From: Candidatus Melainabacteria bacterium
Lineage (GTDB): Bacteria; Cyanobacteriota; Vampirovibrionia; Obscuribacterales; Obscuribacteraceae
Direction: 5' to 3'
Length of the DNA: 26,120 bases
Assembly (NCBI GenBank): GCA_003151275.1
Contig: PLXC01000103.1
Location: 1 to 26,120, forward strand
How positions within the stretch are numbered: the stretch's first letter is position 1; each line of letters begins with the position of its first letter. The notes beneath the pieces are model-generated. The model was not told the origin of the DNA and made no database searches. It saw only the letters and a list, made by a program, of their open reading frames with translations. The translations under genes were made by a program, and so were the position numbers. Below are positions 1 through 7,888 of the stretch, in pieces.

Positions 1-508
1 GCAATGCATGACCTTCCTGGTCAGTACGCGCTGTGGTGACAATCGCGATGTCCATTCCGCGAACGGCATCTACTTGCTCATAATTGATCTCTGGGAAAAT
101 CAATTGTTCTTTCACACCCAGTGAATAGTTTCCGCGTCCATCGAAGGCTTTGGAAGACAATCCACGGAAGTCTCTAATACGTGGGAGGGCAATGTGAATC
201 AACTTGGCGAGGAAATCGTACATGCGTTTGCCGCGCAGCGTGACGCTGACTCCGACCGGCATGCCTTTGCGCAACTTGAATGTGGCAATTGATTTACGGG
301 CTTTGTTGACTATTGGCTTTTGACCGGTCACGGTGACGAGATCTTTGACGCCGCTTTCAATCGCTTTTCCGTTAGTCGCCGCTTCGCCAAGACCCATATT
401 GATTACCACTTTTTCAAGGCGTGGCACTTGGAGGTCATTGGTGTAGCCGAACTGTTTTTTCAGTTGCGGAACCACATCTTGTTGGTAGCGTTCTTTAATC
501 TTGATCAT
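1..508 (-). CDS. rplE: 50S ribosomal protein L5 (partial, C terminus beyond window)
   Basis: L5 binds 5S rRNA and helps build the central protuberance of the large ribosomal subunit. About 169 codons are visible from the ATG at 506-508, beginning [20 protein letters not shown]. Family hallmarks follow: [15 protein letters not shown], a [19 protein letters not shown] stretch, a [15 protein letters not shown] stretch and, near the window edge, [17 protein letters not shown]. That is nearly full length, since the family is about 180 residues; the stop lies outside the window. A good ribosome binding site (AGGAAGAG) sits about 8 bases before the start. It is the last gene seen of the S10/spc cluster, 53 bases after rplX, as expected for the conserved order rplN-rplX-rplE. 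Nothing odd was seen. Confidence 0.96.
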   Translation of the reverse strand, partial: MIKIKERYQQDVVPQLKKQFGYTNDLQVPRLEKVVINMGLGEAATNGKAIESGVKDLVTVTGQKPIVNKARKSIATFKLRKGMPVGVSVTLRGKRMYDFLAKLIHIALPRIRDFRGLSSKAFDGRGNYSLGVKEQLIFPEINYEQVDAVRGMDIAIVTTARTDQEGHAL

Positions 509-561
509 TGTCTTACTCTTCCTGTTAGGGACGGTCTTTGTCGTCCGCTACTTTGATTACC

Positions 562-972
562 TTAGTCCAATCCCAATTTCTTTCTGAACTCAGCTCGTAC
601 TGGCTTCTTTTGATCAGTGCTGTAGAGCATCACTTTGCAGGCAAAGATTGGCGCTTCTTTCTTGATCAGTCCGCTCTTGCCCATTGGACTGCGTGATTTG
701 GTGGCACGAGTGACGACGTTAATGCCTTCAACTATTACTTTTCCGGTTTTCGGAAACACGTTGAGGACCTTGCCGGTGCGCCCTTTCCCCATCTCTTTCG
801 AGCCGGAGATAACCATGACCAGATCTCCCTTTTTGACGTGAACTTTAGGCACCAAATTGGTGGACCCAGTTTTGATCAACGCCTCTGAGATCAGGGTGGT
901 TCCGCCCATTTTGACTTTCGTCTTAACTGGACGCTTCGTAATGCGTATGAGGTTTTTTGCTACTTGAGCCAT
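562..972 (-). CDS. rplX: 50S ribosomal protein L24 with N-terminal extension
   Basis: L24 is an assembly-initiating 23S rRNA-binding protein of the large subunit. The KOW core is clear from about residue 44: VHVKKGDLVMVISGSKEMGK, then GRTGKVLNVFPKTGKVIVEG and a short NVVTRATKS stretch. The protein is 136 aa against the usual 100-120, because about 42 basic residues (MAQVAKNLIRITKRPVKTKV onward) precede the core, where bacterial L24 normally begins. The start is supported by a GGAGG motif about 10 bases upstream that overlaps the end of rplN; only 2 bases separate the genes. The C terminus is short: the usual final strand after the VMLYS segment is reduced to KPVRAEFRKKLGLD. Family identity is certain. 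The extension being translated is likely but not proven. Confidence 0.95.
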   Translation of the reverse strand: MAQVAKNLIRITKRPVKTKVKMGGTTLISEALIKTGSTNLVPKVHVKKGDLVMVISGSKEMGKGRTGKVLNVFPKTGKVIVEGINVVTRATKSRSPMGKSGLIKKEAPIFACKVMLYSTDQKKPVRAEFRKKLGLD

Positions 973-974
973 TT

Positions 975-1343
975 TTAGAGGACCTCCGGCGCCAACGAGA
1001 TGATCTTGGTGAAATTCTTGTCGCGCAATTCACGAGCAATTGGTCCGAAGACGCGAGTGCCTTTCGGATTGCCGTCTTTTTGAACGATGACGGCGGCGTT
1101 ATCGTCGAAGCGGATGGTGGAGCCATCTGGACGCTTGACGTGGTTGCGGACGCGCACTACTACAGCGCGAACAACTTCAGACTTTTTGACGGGCATATTT
1201 GGCAGCGCATCTTTTACGGCGGCGACGATGAGATCACCGACGGAGGCGTATCTGCGGTTAGATCCGCCCAGAACGCGGATGCACATCAATTCGCGTGCGC
1301 CTGTGTTATCAGCGCATGTTAATCGTGTTTGTACCTGAATCAT
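975..1343 (-). CDS. rplN: 50S ribosomal protein L14
   Basis: L14 binds 23S rRNA at the subunit interface. The protein is 122 aa, the normal length. It starts [20 protein letters not shown] and contains the signature blocks [20 protein letters not shown] and [20 protein letters not shown], ending in SLAPEVL as in most bacteria. Its start codon overlaps the rpsQ stop by 4 bases (ATGA arrangement), implying translational coupling, and rplX follows after 2 bases. There are no anomalies. Confidence 0.98.
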   Translation of the reverse strand: MIQVQTRLTCADNTGARELMCIRVLGGSNRRYASVGDLIVAAVKDALPNMPVKKSEVVRAVVVRVRNHVKRPDGSTIRFDDNAAVIVQKDGNPKGTRVFGPIARELRDKNFTKIISLAPEVL

Positions 1344-1612
1344 GCCTTTGACTCCTCTTTACTCAAGATGCCGGCGGCATCGCCTACCTGCACCACGAGC
1401 CAACGCTTCTCTTTCGAGAGTGGACGGCATTCTTGGATGCGCACACGGTCGCCGATTTGGCACTTGTTCTCAGCATCGTGTGCTTTGAACTTCGACGTCT
1501 TGACGATTTGTTTTTCGTACTTGCTGTGCGGAGAGCTGTTATGAACGGCTACAACAACCGTCTTATCCATTTTATTGGAGACTACTTTTCCGACTAATTC
1601 CTTCCTGGGCAT
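1340..1612 (-). CDS. rpsQ: 30S ribosomal protein S17
   Basis: S17 binds 16S rRNA early in small-subunit assembly. The 90-aa protein has the OB-fold signature of the family: [20 protein letters not shown], followed by [20 protein letters not shown], then [20 protein letters not shown] and KRWLVVQV. The length is typical (80-100). It lies 38 bases after rpmC and overlaps rplN by 4 bases. The start ATG (1610-1612) gives [10 protein letters not shown], which aligns with the family N terminus. Confidence 0.97.
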   Translation of the reverse strand: MPRKELVGKVVSNKMDKTVVVAVHNSSPHSKYEKQIVKTSKFKAHDAENKCQIGDRVRIQECRPLSKEKRWLVVQVGDAAGILSKEESKA

Positions 1613-1650
1613 TTCTCGATCCTTCTTCTTTGAAGCACGTCAGATGCTGA

Positions 1651-1944
1651 CTACACTTTCGCCTTTTCGGTTTTTGCCTTTTCCGCTTTGGGCTTTTCGG
1701 CTTTTGGCGTTTCGGGTTGACTCTTTGCGGCGGAAACTTTTTCTGGTTGACCGTCGGTTTGAACTTTCTCGGTTTGAATCGTTAGCAGTTGAGCCAATCT
1801 CTTGCGAGCTCCGCGCAACTTGGCTGGACTTTCCAGCTTCCTTACCGCCAGGGCAAAACGCATTTCAACGATCTGCTTGCGCGTGTCATCGATGCGAGAT
1901 CTGATCTCTTCGTGACTCAATTCTCTAATCTCACGGACTTTCAT
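1651..1944 (-). CDS. rpmC: 50S ribosomal protein L29 with Lys/Glu/Pro/Ala-rich C-terminal tail
   Basis: L29 lies at the polypeptide exit tunnel and contributes to the docking site for trigger factor and the signal recognition particle. The first 60 or so residues are a standard L29: MKVREIRELSHEEIRSRIDD, then RKQIVEMRFALAVRKLESPA and KLRGARKRLAQLLTIQTEK. A tail of about 35 residues follows, rich in K, E, P and A, with repeats of the type KAEKPKAEKAKTEKAKV, making 97 aa against the usual 60-70. The gene starts 2 bases after rplP. The tail is read in frame with no frameshift sign. Its role is unknown; it would project near the nascent-chain exit if L29 sits as in known ribosomes. Confidence 0.94.
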   Translation of the reverse strand: MKVREIRELSHEEIRSRIDDTRKQIVEMRFALAVRKLESPAKLRGARKRLAQLLTIQTEKVQTDGQPEKVSAAKSQPETPKAEKPKAEKAKTEKAKV

Positions 1945-1946
1945 CG

Positions 1947-2363
1947 TTAGCCTCCTAATTGCCGCTCAACGATTCGGCATTTGATTGGCAGTTTTTGTGC
2001 TGCCAATTGCAATGCTTGAACCGCATCCTTTGGAGCGACTCCGGCCATTTCGAACATGATTCGTCCTGGCTTAACAACTGCCACCCAAAATTCCGGGTTG
2101 CCTTTTCCAGATCCCATACGGGTTTCAGCTGGTTTCTTTGTGCAAGGTTTATCTGGAAAAATTCTGATCCAAAGTTGACCGCCACGTCTGACACTACGGG
2201 TCATCGCTTTACGAGCTGCTTCAATTTGTCGCGAAGTAATCCAAGCTGGCTCGAGAACTTGCAAGCCATACTCGCCGAATTGCACTTCAACGCCGCGTGT
2301 TTCACAGCCCGTCATGCGGCCGCGATGCTGCTTACGAAATTTTGTACGTTTGGGCAAAAGCAT
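1947..2363 (-). CDS. rplP: 50S ribosomal protein L16
   Basis: L16 organises the A-site region of 23S rRNA near the peptidyl transferase centre. The protein is 138 aa (normal). It begins [20 protein letters not shown] and includes [40 protein letters not shown], then the signature [20 protein letters not shown] and the [11 protein letters not shown] block. It lies 6 bases after rpsC and 2 bases before rpmC, inside the ribosomal operon. Nothing is unusual. Confidence 0.98.
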   Translation of the reverse strand: MLLPKRTKFRKQHRGRMTGCETRGVEVQFGEYGLQVLEPAWITSRQIEAARKAMTRSVRRGGQLWIRIFPDKPCTKKPAETRMGSGKGNPEFWVAVVKPGRIMFEMAGVAPKDAVQALQLAAQKLPIKCRIVERQLGG

Positions 2364-2369
2364 GATGTC

Positions 2370-3140
2370 TTAACCTGCCTTCCTGGATCTACGACCAGAA
2401 TTTTTGTTACCGGGACCGCCGCCGCGATTGTCACCGCGTTGCTGATCGCCACCTTGTTGATTGCGTTCTGATTGAGTTTTGATGTTTGGAGGTGACCATT
2501 GTCCTGGCTCCAACTCGCCCCTGAAGATCCAGACTTTGATCCCGATCAAACCCATCATCGTGTGGGCTTCGGCCAAGCCATAATCAACGTCAGCTCTCAA
2601 TGTTTGTAGTGGAATACGACCTTCTTTAGCCCATTCCGTTCTGGCAATTTCAGCACCACCCAATCTGCCTGCCACCATCACCTTGACGCCAACGGCGCCG
2701 GCTCTCATGCAGCGTTGCATTGCTTGCTTCATGGCCCGTCTGAAGGCGACACGCTTTTCAAGTTGTTGTCCAATCGATTCTGCCACCAGTTGTGATTCGA
2801 GATCGACACGGTTGATTTCGAGAATGTTGATTCTGATATCGACGCCGGTTCTGTGGAGCAGCTCTTTCAAGCGCGCGCTCAAAGTCTCGATCCCTTGACC
2901 ACCTTTGCCGACAACAACGCCGGGACGAGCAGTGAAGATATCTAATTGAATTTGGTCGGCTTTACGCGAAATGTCTACTTTGGAAACGCCCGCGTTCGAC
3001 AATTCTTTTTTCAAGAAACGACGAATGCGATAGTCTTCTTCCATAAGCGCCGGCACGTCTTTCTTGTTCACGAACCAGTTGGAACGCCATCCTCTATGAA
3101 TGCCGAGACGGAAGCCGTTAGGATTTACTTTCTGACCCAC
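2370..3140 (-). CDS. rpsC: 30S ribosomal protein S3 with Gln/Gly/Arg/Asn-rich C-terminal tail
   Basis: S3 forms part of the mRNA entry tunnel of the small subunit. The N terminus (MGQKVNPNGFRLGIHRGWRS) is canonical. The type-II KH domain lies near residues 40-110, with the GxxG loop in PGVVVGKGGQGIETL. The C-terminal domain includes GVKVMVAGRLGGAEIARTEW and DYGLAEAHTMMGLIGIKVWI. The usual protein ends near residue 215-230. Here the chain continues to 256 with a low-complexity tail of Gln, Gly, Arg and Asn (ERNQQGGDQQRGDNRGGG, then PGNKNSGRRSRKAG). Tails of variable sequence are common in S3, so this is mild. It is preceded by rplV (20-base gap) and followed by rplP (6 bases). Confidence 0.97.
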   Translation of the reverse strand: MGQKVNPNGFRLGIHRGWRSNWFVNKKDVPALMEEDYRIRRFLKKELSNAGVSKVDISRKADQIQLDIFTARPGVVVGKGGQGIETLSARLKELLHRTGVDIRINILEINRVDLESQLVAESIGQQLEKRVAFRRAMKQAMQRCMRAGAVGVKVMVAGRLGGAEIARTEWAKEGRIPLQTLRADVDYGLAEAHTMMGLIGIKVWIFRGELEPGQWSPPNIKTQSERNQQGGDQQRGDNRGGGPGNKNSGRRSRKAG

Positions 3141-3160
3141 TGTGAAATAGCTCCTTTGCT

Positions 3161-3508
3161 TTAAACGTCTGACAAAACGACAGTAATATGACTTGATTTT
3201 TTCAAGATTGGAAAAGCGCGACCACGTGCTCGTGGTTGGATTCTCTTCAGCGTTGGTCCTTGATCTGCGTAAGCTTCAACAACTATCAGGTCGTTGGCCT
3301 CATCTTCGGTAATTGAGGATTTCTCACCGTTGATCAAATTGAACATTGCCGATCTCAAAACTTTCTCCACTTCGTGTGCTGCCGCAAATGGCATAAAACG
3401 AAGGATGGTGACTGCTTCACCACATGACTTGCCGCGGATTTCATTAACCACACGACGCACCTTGCGTGGTGACATTCTGATCCATTTAGCTTGTGCTTTG
3501 CTTTGCAT
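3161..3508 (-). CDS. rplV: 50S ribosomal protein L22
   Basis: L22 lines the nascent-peptide exit tunnel with its long beta hairpin and contacts all 23S rRNA domains. The protein is 115 aa, as usual. It starts MQSKAQAKWIRMSPRKVRRV and carries VNEIRGKSCGEAVTILRFMP, then AAHEVEKVLRSAMFNLINGE. The hairpin and its end are seen in YADQGPTLKRIQPRARGRAF followed by PILKKSSHITVVLSD. It begins 2 bases after the rpsS stop, suggesting coupled translation. Confidence 0.98.
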   Translation of the reverse strand: MQSKAQAKWIRMSPRKVRRVVNEIRGKSCGEAVTILRFMPFAAAHEVEKVLRSAMFNLINGEKSSITEDEANDLIVVEAYADQGPTLKRIQPRARGRAFPILKKSSHITVVLSDV

Positions 3509-3510
3509 GA

Positions 3511-3792
3511 TTAACCCCTCTTGGCGGTCTTGTCACCACCGGCGTGACCCTTGAAGAAGCGGGTCGGCGCAAATTCGCCCAGTCTGTGACCGATCATTTG
3601 TTCTGTGACGTAGACAGGCACGTGCTTGCGTCCGTTATAGATCGCAATCGTGTGGCCAATCATGTCCGGGATGATCATCGAAGCTCGGGACCAGGACTTG
3701 ATCACCCGTTTATCGCCCTTGCGGTTCATATCCTCGATTCTCTTAGCAAGTGAGGAGTGAACGAAAGGCCCTTTTTTTAGCGATCTAGACAC
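3511..3792 (-). CDS. rpsS: 30S ribosomal protein S19
   Basis: S19 sits in the head of the small subunit and contacts the large subunit through bridge B1a. The 93-aa protein is a textbook member: [60 protein letters not shown] and the C-terminal [18 protein letters not shown] strong AGGAGG-type binding site precedes the ATG at 3790-3792. There are 23 bases from rplB and 2 bases to rplV. Confidence 0.98.
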   Translation of the reverse strand: MSRSLKKGPFVHSSLAKRIEDMNRKGDKRVIKSWSRASMIIPDMIGHTIAIYNGRKHVPVYVTEQMIGHRLGEFAPTRFFKGHAGGDKTAKRG

Positions 3793-3815
3793 GAAACTAT
3801 GTCCTCCTAATCCAA

Positions 3816-4646
3816 TTACTTAGTACGGCGCTTGACGATGAATTTATCCGAGATATTGTGCTTACCACGACGGGTCTTGTAACCCATCGCCGGCTTGCCC
3901 CACGGAGTTTGTGGCTTGCCACCGATTGGTGACTTACCTTCGCCACCACCGTGTGGATGGTCAATGGCGTTCATGGTAACGCCGCGGTTGGCAGGCTTAA
4001 TGCCCATCCAACGACTTCTGCCGGCTTTACCGATACGAATATTTTTGGCATCCGGATTGCTTAGCTGACCAATAGTCGCCATGCAATCAAGGCTGACCAT
4101 GCGCATTTCGCTTGATGGCAAACGCAATGTGCACATTTTGCCTTCTTTAGCTAGAACTTGAATTTGAATACCAGCAGCGCGACCCATTTGTCCGCCCTTA
4201 CCTGGTGTCATTTCTACGTTGTGAACCATAGTACCTAGTGGTATCGAACGTAGTGGCAAGGCGTTGCCGATTTTAACTTCGGCAGCCGGACCGGACATAA
4301 TCGCTTCGCCGACTTTGACGCCCAAAGGAGCCAAAATGTATCTCTTTTCGCCATCTGCGTATTGAAGTAAGCAGATGCGAGCGTTGCGGTTTGGATCGTA
4401 CTCAACCGTTTTAACGACAGCAGGAATGCCGTGCTTGTTACGTTTAAAATCGATGATCCGATAAGCGCGCTTGTGTCCGCCGCCTTTGTGGCGCACGGTC
4501 AGTTTGCCCTGGTTGTTGCGACCACCACTGCTCTTAACTGGAAGCAGAAGTGACTTCTCTGGCTTACTTGTCGTAATGTCCGAGAAATCGTGCACCGTCA
4601 TGTTACGGCGCCCTGCTGATGTTGGATTGACTTTCCGGGGAGGCAT
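3816..4646 (-). CDS. rplB: 50S ribosomal protein L2
   Basis: L2 is one of the most conserved large-subunit proteins, needed for subunit association and the peptidyl transferase fold. The 276-aa length is standard. Seen in order: [40 protein letters not shown], the RNA-binding KVEYDPNR-like stretch ([20 protein letters not shown]), and the C-terminal signature [20 protein letters not shown] with the conserved His needed for activity. A 48-base gap separates it from rplW upstream and 23 bases from rpsS. Confidence 0.98.
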   Translation of the reverse strand: MPPRKVNPTSAGRRNMTVHDFSDITTSKPEKSLLLPVKSSGGRNNQGKLTVRHKGGGHKRAYRIIDFKRNKHGIPAVVKTVEYDPNRNARICLLQYADGEKRYILAPLGVKVGEAIMSGPAAEVKIGNALPLRSIPLGTMVHNVEMTPGKGGQMGRAAGIQIQVLAKEGKMCTLRLPSSEMRMVSLDCMATIGQLSNPDAKNIRIGKAGRSRWMGIKPANRGVTMNAIDHPHGGGEGKSPIGGKPQTPWGKPAMGYKTRRGKHNISDKFIVKRRTK

Positions 4647-4694
4647 TTGTCTCTTAGTCCTTTTGGTGCGGCTTGCCTAAAGTGTTGTCTTAGC

Positions 4695-5003
4695 TTAGGC
4701 GCTAAATATAGTAAGCGGATCGCCCTTGATGGTGACGATGGCTTTTTTGCTGTCTTTTGGTTTTCTTCCGTGTCTCTTCGAGCGCCGGATGCGCCCTCTG
4801 ATTGGCAGAGTATTCACACTAACAACGGTGGTCTTTTGGTTATAGACTTCGTTCAACAGCTGCTCGAGCGCTTGGGCGATCTCGATTTTATTGGCATCTT
4901 TCAATACTTCAAATGTGTATTGCCCTTTTTCTGCCAATAGAGCGGACTTCTCATTGATCAAGGGTCTGAGGATAATTTGTGATTGACGGCTGTTCATCGG
5001 CAT
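4695..5003 (-). CDS. rplW: 50S ribosomal protein L23
   Basis: L23 lies beside L29 at the exit tunnel and is the main docking point for trigger factor. The 102-aa protein contains ILRPLINEKSALLAEKGQYT, FEVLKDANKIEIAQALEQLL and the VNTLPIRGRIRRSKRHGRKP block, ending KKAIVTIKGDPLTIFSA. It starts at the ATG at 5001-5003, about 8 bases after an AGG; a second in-frame ATG two codons later (4995-4997) is possible but has poorer spacing. It lies 39 bases after rplD. Confidence 0.96.
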   Translation of the reverse strand: MPMNSRQSQIILRPLINEKSALLAEKGQYTFEVLKDANKIEIAQALEQLLNEVYNQKTTVVSVNTLPIRGRIRRSKRHGRKPKDSKKAIVTIKGDPLTIFSA

Positions 5004-5042
5004 CGGTTTTACCTGGTCGTTTCTATTCTGGTACGAATTGCT

Positions 5043-5831
5043 TTAGTCTTTCTTTGGTTTGGCAGCCGGCTTTTTAGCTGGTGCTGCCGCCTTTTTCGCT
5101 GCTGGCTTCGCTTCTTTTTTAGCGGGGGCCTTGGCTTTCACTTCAGCTGGAGCCTTTTTGGCTTTCTTTTCAGAAGCGGGCGCGCGGTCTTTATCAGTTG
5201 GTTTGAAACGATTGTTGATCGTTTGAATTGCACTTTCGGTGGTCAGTACAACTTCCGATTCCAGCAAGTCCTTCACGTTCAGATTGCTGACGTGAATCAC
5301 TCTCAGTCCGTCAATGTTGCGTGCAGCGAGCTGAACGCGGCTGTCCTGGTCATTTACATAATCCAGAACGAGAAGAATTTTTTGACCATAGAGCTTGAGC
5401 TCTTTAAGAGCAAGCGCCACTTGTTTGGTCTTTCCATCGGTAATCGAAGCGAAATCTTGAACAATTACGAGGTTGTCTTTGCGGGCTGCTAGAGCGGATT
5501 TCAAAGCGAGTACTCGTTGCTTCTTCGGCATCGACTGAGAAAAATCTCTCGGCTTTGGTCCGAATGTGACACCACCGCCTTCCCACAATGGTGAGCGGAT
5601 CGAACCAGCTCTGGCTCTGCCAGTGCCCTTTTGACGCCATGGCTTTCTGCCACCACCGCGTACTTCGGCTCTTGTCTTCGTGTTGGCTGAACCGGATCGA
5701 CCATTGGCAAGTTGACGCACTAGCGCTGAGTGAAGCAAACCAACGTTTGGCGTGACGCCGAAAACGTCGTCATCTAGCCCGACTTCGCGGACCTTATTGC
5801 CTTTCAAATCTAATACTTGTGCAGATGTCAT
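5043..5831 (-). CDS. rplD: 50S ribosomal protein L4 with Lys/Ala/Pro-rich C-terminal tail
   Basis: L4 has a globular domain on the ribosome surface and an extended loop lining the exit tunnel. The core is clear: VGVLHSALVRQ-like segment (PNVGLLHSALVRQLANGRSG), the loop RAEVRGGGRKPWRQKGTGRA with SIRSPLWEGGGVTFGPKPRD, and a C-terminal half with LVVLDYVN-like and LNVKDLLESEVVLTTESAIQ segments. The normal protein is about 205 residues; this one is 262. The last 50 or so residues are a highly basic K/A/P tail (for example PAKKEAKPAAKKAAAPAKK). The frame is uninterrupted, and the neighbours rplC (33-base gap) and rplW (39 bases) are standard. In Gammaproteobacteria L4 represses its own operon; no such leader was identified here. 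Confidence 0.96.
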   Translation of the reverse strand: MTSAQVLDLKGNKVREVGLDDDVFGVTPNVGLLHSALVRQLANGRSGSANTKTRAEVRGGGRKPWRQKGTGRARAGSIRSPLWEGGGVTFGPKPRDFSQSMPKKQRVLALKSALAARKDNLVIVQDFASITDGKTKQVALALKELKLYGQKILLVLDYVNDQDSRVQLAARNIDGLRVIHVSNLNVKDLLESEVVLTTESAIQTINNRFKPTDKDRAPASEKKAKKAPAEVKAKAPAKKEAKPAAKKAAAPAKKPAAKPKKD

Positions 5832-5864
5832 TTGTTCGTTTCTCTCAGTTGATTCCCGTTAGGG

Positions 5865-6503
5865 TCAGTTCCACTTAGTCTTTGATGGTTTGATTGTCAG
5901 CAAAGCGCCGTCACAACCAGGCGTAGCGCCTCTGATCAAAAGAACTTTCTTTTCAAGATCGACACGCACCACTTGCAGGTGGCGAATGCAATGATTCTTG
6001 TTGCCCATTTGACCAGGCATGTGCAGACCGCGGAAAACACGTCCAGGAGTGGTTCCTGCGCCGATAGATCCCATCGAGCGATGAAACTTAGATCCGTGAC
6101 TCATCGGTCCGCGGTGGTGGTTATAACGTTTGATTGTTCCCTGGAAACCTTTACCAATCGTCTTTCCGCGCACATCGACAAGCATTCCTTCTTTGAGGAT
6201 CTCGTCAATAGCCAAACCTTGGCCGACTGTATAAGCGGAATTGTCGTCGAGGCGATATTCCTGCAAGGGCTTAACCGGTGAAACGCTATTCTTCTTGAAA
6301 CCGCCAAGCTCAGGCTTGTTCAGCTTTCTTTCTTGAACAACGAATCCGCCAACTTGAATTGCCGAATAACCGTTTTTCTCTTTCGTAAGTTTTTGAGTGA
6401 CAATGTTGTCGCCAAGCGTCACAACGGTCACAGGAACTGCCAACCCTTCTGAGTCGAAGACTTGGGTCATTCCAACTTTTCTGCCTATCACGCCTAGTGT
6501 CAT
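5865..6503 (-). CDS. rplC: 50S ribosomal protein L3
   Basis: L3 reaches toward the peptidyl transferase centre and is an early assembly protein. The 212-aa protein is the usual length. It starts MTLGVIGRKVGMTQVFDSEG. The signature GKGFQGTIKRYNHHRGPMSH is followed by GSKFHRSMGSIGAGTTPGRV and FRGLHMPGQMGNKNHCIRHL, then a basic C-terminal strand ending in KPSKTKWN. The methylated Gln of Proteobacteria corresponds to the GQMG motif. A short AGGAAA site precedes the ATG. It begins 29 bases after rpsJ. Confidence 0.98.
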   Translation of the reverse strand: MTLGVIGRKVGMTQVFDSEGLAVPVTVVTLGDNIVTQKLTKEKNGYSAIQVGGFVVQERKLNKPELGGFKKNSVSPVKPLQEYRLDDNSAYTVGQGLAIDEILKEGMLVDVRGKTIGKGFQGTIKRYNHHRGPMSHGSKFHRSMGSIGAGTTPGRVFRGLHMPGQMGNKNHCIRHLQVVRVDLEKKVLLIRGATPGCDGALLTIKPSKTKWN

Positions 6504-6532
6504 GACGAAATTTCCTTGTGTGTACGCAATCT

Positions 6533-6886
6533 TTAGAGCTTAACTTCGATGTCTACACCGGCAGGCAGGTCGAGACGCATAAGCGCATCGGCTGTTGTAG
6601 GTGTTGGATCATTGATGTCAATCAATCTCTTGTGGATGCGAATTTCGAAGTGCTCACGAGATTTTTTGTCGACGTGAGGCGAGCGAAGGACGCAATAAAC
6701 CCGCTTTCTGGTTGGTAGCGGCACAGGGCCACTGACCGTAGCACCAGTACGTTTTGCCGTCTCAACGATTTGATCCGACGATTTGTCTAGCAATCTGTGA
6801 TCGTAAGACTTCAAGCGAATTCTGATTCGCTGAACCTTGGCAGATCCAGCAGCATTATCATTCTTATGTTGTTTGGCGCGAGCCAT
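6533..6886 (-). CDS. rpsJ: 30S ribosomal protein S10, first gene of the ribosomal cluster
   Basis: S10 is a head protein of the small subunit and, as NusE, also takes part in transcription antitermination with NusB. I start it at the ATG at 6884-6886 (MARAKQHKN), giving 117 aa. A GGAGAT site at 6895-6900 lies about 8 bases upstream of this ATG. The longer open frame from 6925 would place that site inside the gene. Core sequence: [60 protein letters not shown] and a C-terminal [11 protein letters not shown]. The roughly 14 residues before the core exceed many homologues. It is preceded by a long leader, which suggests the operon has its own promoter. Confidence 0.96.
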   Translation of the reverse strand: MARAKQHKNDNAAGSAKVQRIRIRLKSYDHRLLDKSSDQIVETAKRTGATVSGPVPLPTRKRVYCVLRSPHVDKKSREHFEIRIHKRLIDINDPTPTTADALMRLDLPAGVDIEVKL

Positions 6887-7450
6887 CGGCGCGTATCTCC
6901 GTTTTCCAGTTGAACCATGCTGCAACGCATGAAACGCCTCACTATTACCGGTAAAGACTGCGGCTTTTCAGCACTGGACTGCATCTATCGAGCCGAATTA
7001 ACTGGCTCTTATAAATGAAGCCGCCACAGACTGACCGTTTCCAGCGGACGAACAACACATTGTACATACATCAAATAGTGCTCGCCTCAAAATTTATTTC
7101 AGAATAAGGATTTGTTTCTTAAATAATTCCAAGAAAGGCGCAATATCAGTGCGCATTTGTCGTTCGAGATTTCGATTCAACTGCAGTGTCTCGCGGAAAG
7201 GGCGTAGATTCGTTAAAACAGAACCTGGTTTTGACCAATCGATCGGCCTCCTTCTCTTTGCAACCGAGCGGTCAAGATTTATCTCTGACACCAAAAGTGG
7301 TGCGTTTCAACTTTACATAACTTACGATCAGATCGGGTTTTGAGGCAGTCAAGCAAAAACCAAATGCGTTTGGCACTGGGATCATTATTTGAACAAAAAT
7401 GAAATGTGTGATTAGTGCAGATCGCTTGTCATTGCCGTTTGCACCCAAAC
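6887..7450 (-). other. Leader/intergenic region upstream of rpsJ
   Basis: More than 560 bases lie between the start of rpsJ and the terminator of the preceding gene. I see no convincing gene: short open frames on both strands overlap each other and lack ribosome binding sites. On the minus strand an A/T-rich stretch around 7080-7110 is followed by a TACAAT box (7059-7064). This would leave a leader of about 165 bases before rpsJ. No matching -35 box at normal spacing was found (TTGAGG is 20 bases away). A leader this long could hold an autoregulatory RNA structure as in other S10 operons, but I could not demonstrate one. Confidence 0.5.
7059..7090 (-). promoter_or_regulatory. Weak candidate promoter for the S10 operon
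   Basis: The minus strand reads TTGAGG, then 20 bases, then TACAAT (7059-7064), with an A/T-rich stretch just upstream. The -10 box is good, the -35 box is poor and the spacing is too long by about 3 bases. It is offered only because the operon must have a promoter between the upstream terminator and rpsJ. Confidence 0.3.
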
Positions 7451-7477
7451 AATAAAAAAGGACGGATAGCCGTCCTT
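7451..7477 (-). terminator. Rho-independent terminator after the small secreted protein gene
   Basis: An 8-bp perfect stem, AAGGACGG (7458-7465) with CCGTCCTT (7470-7477), closes a 4-base loop. On the minus strand it runs into TTTTTTATT. It lies 35 bases after the stop of the 93-aa gene and separates it, and tuf, from the S10 operon. The plus-strand side also has a T-rich tail, but no plus-strand gene ends here. Confidence 0.9.
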
Positions 7478-7511
7478 CTTTATGGTTCGCCCTTCATAGA
7501 GTTTGCGAGGA

Positions 7512-7793
7512 TTAGAGCACGTTGACGTGGAACAGACCAGGTAAACCAAGACGCATTAGATGATGTCTACGACGCTTCTCTTCAATAATTGTGGTTTGGG
7601 TAGATGCTGCCGGTGTGACGAAAATAGGTGTGGTCTGAATTCCGACTGGCACTGATTCCTGCACCGTTGTTGTTGTTGTGCTTGATGTTGATAATGGATC
7701 AATTGTAGTGGTCTGGTAGCTGTATTGCGCAAATGCAGGTGTCAGGGTGCTAAGACCAAGGACTGCTGCGACTATATATAACTGTGGTTTCAT
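7512..7793 (-). CDS. Small secreted Thr-rich protein of unknown function
   Basis: A 93-aa protein I do not recognise. The first 22 residues form a good Sec signal peptide (MKPQLYIVAAVLGLSTLTPA then FA, with AFA before the cut and QYSY after). The mature part of about 70 residues is rich in Thr and Ser (DPLSTSSTTTTTVQESVPVG), then basic (EEKRRRHHLMRLGLPGLF). A strong binding site (GGAGGGAG) lies about 10 bases before the ATG at 7791-7793. The gene stands alone, with a terminator on each side, between tuf and rpsJ. It has its own 5' region with a strong hairpin (7889-7912). Export to the periplasm or cell surface is inferred from the signal; no function is claimed. Confidence 0.8.
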   Translation of the reverse strand: MKPQLYIVAAVLGLSTLTPAFAQYSYQTTTIDPLSTSSTTTTTVQESVPVGIQTTPIFVTPAASTQTTIIEEKRRRHHLMRLGLPGLFHVNVL

Positions 7794-7888
7794 GGGTTCT
7801 CTCCCTCCGGTATTGGTATTCTTCTGGGTTATGCGAATTTGGACGCGATCACTCCAATTTCGGTTCCGCCCATTTAAAGCTCTGTGAA

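Noticed and set aside
1959..2471. 170-aa open frame antisense to rplP and rpsC
   Set aside because: It is a shadow of two certain ribosomal genes, has no ribosome binding site and has atypical Cys/Phe/His-rich composition.
4983..5492. 169-aa hydrophobic open frame antisense to rplD
   Set aside because: It lies opposite the L4 core and its Lys/Ala tail; Phe-rich composition arises from antisense Lys codons.
6887..6925. Longer rpsJ starting 13 codons upstream
   Set aside because: The GGAGAT binding site lies inside this extension and is well spaced only for the ATG at 6884-6886.
7094..7343. Two short overlapping open frames on opposite strands upstream of rpsJ
   Set aside because: They overlap each other, lack binding sites and one needs a TTG start; more likely leader sequence.
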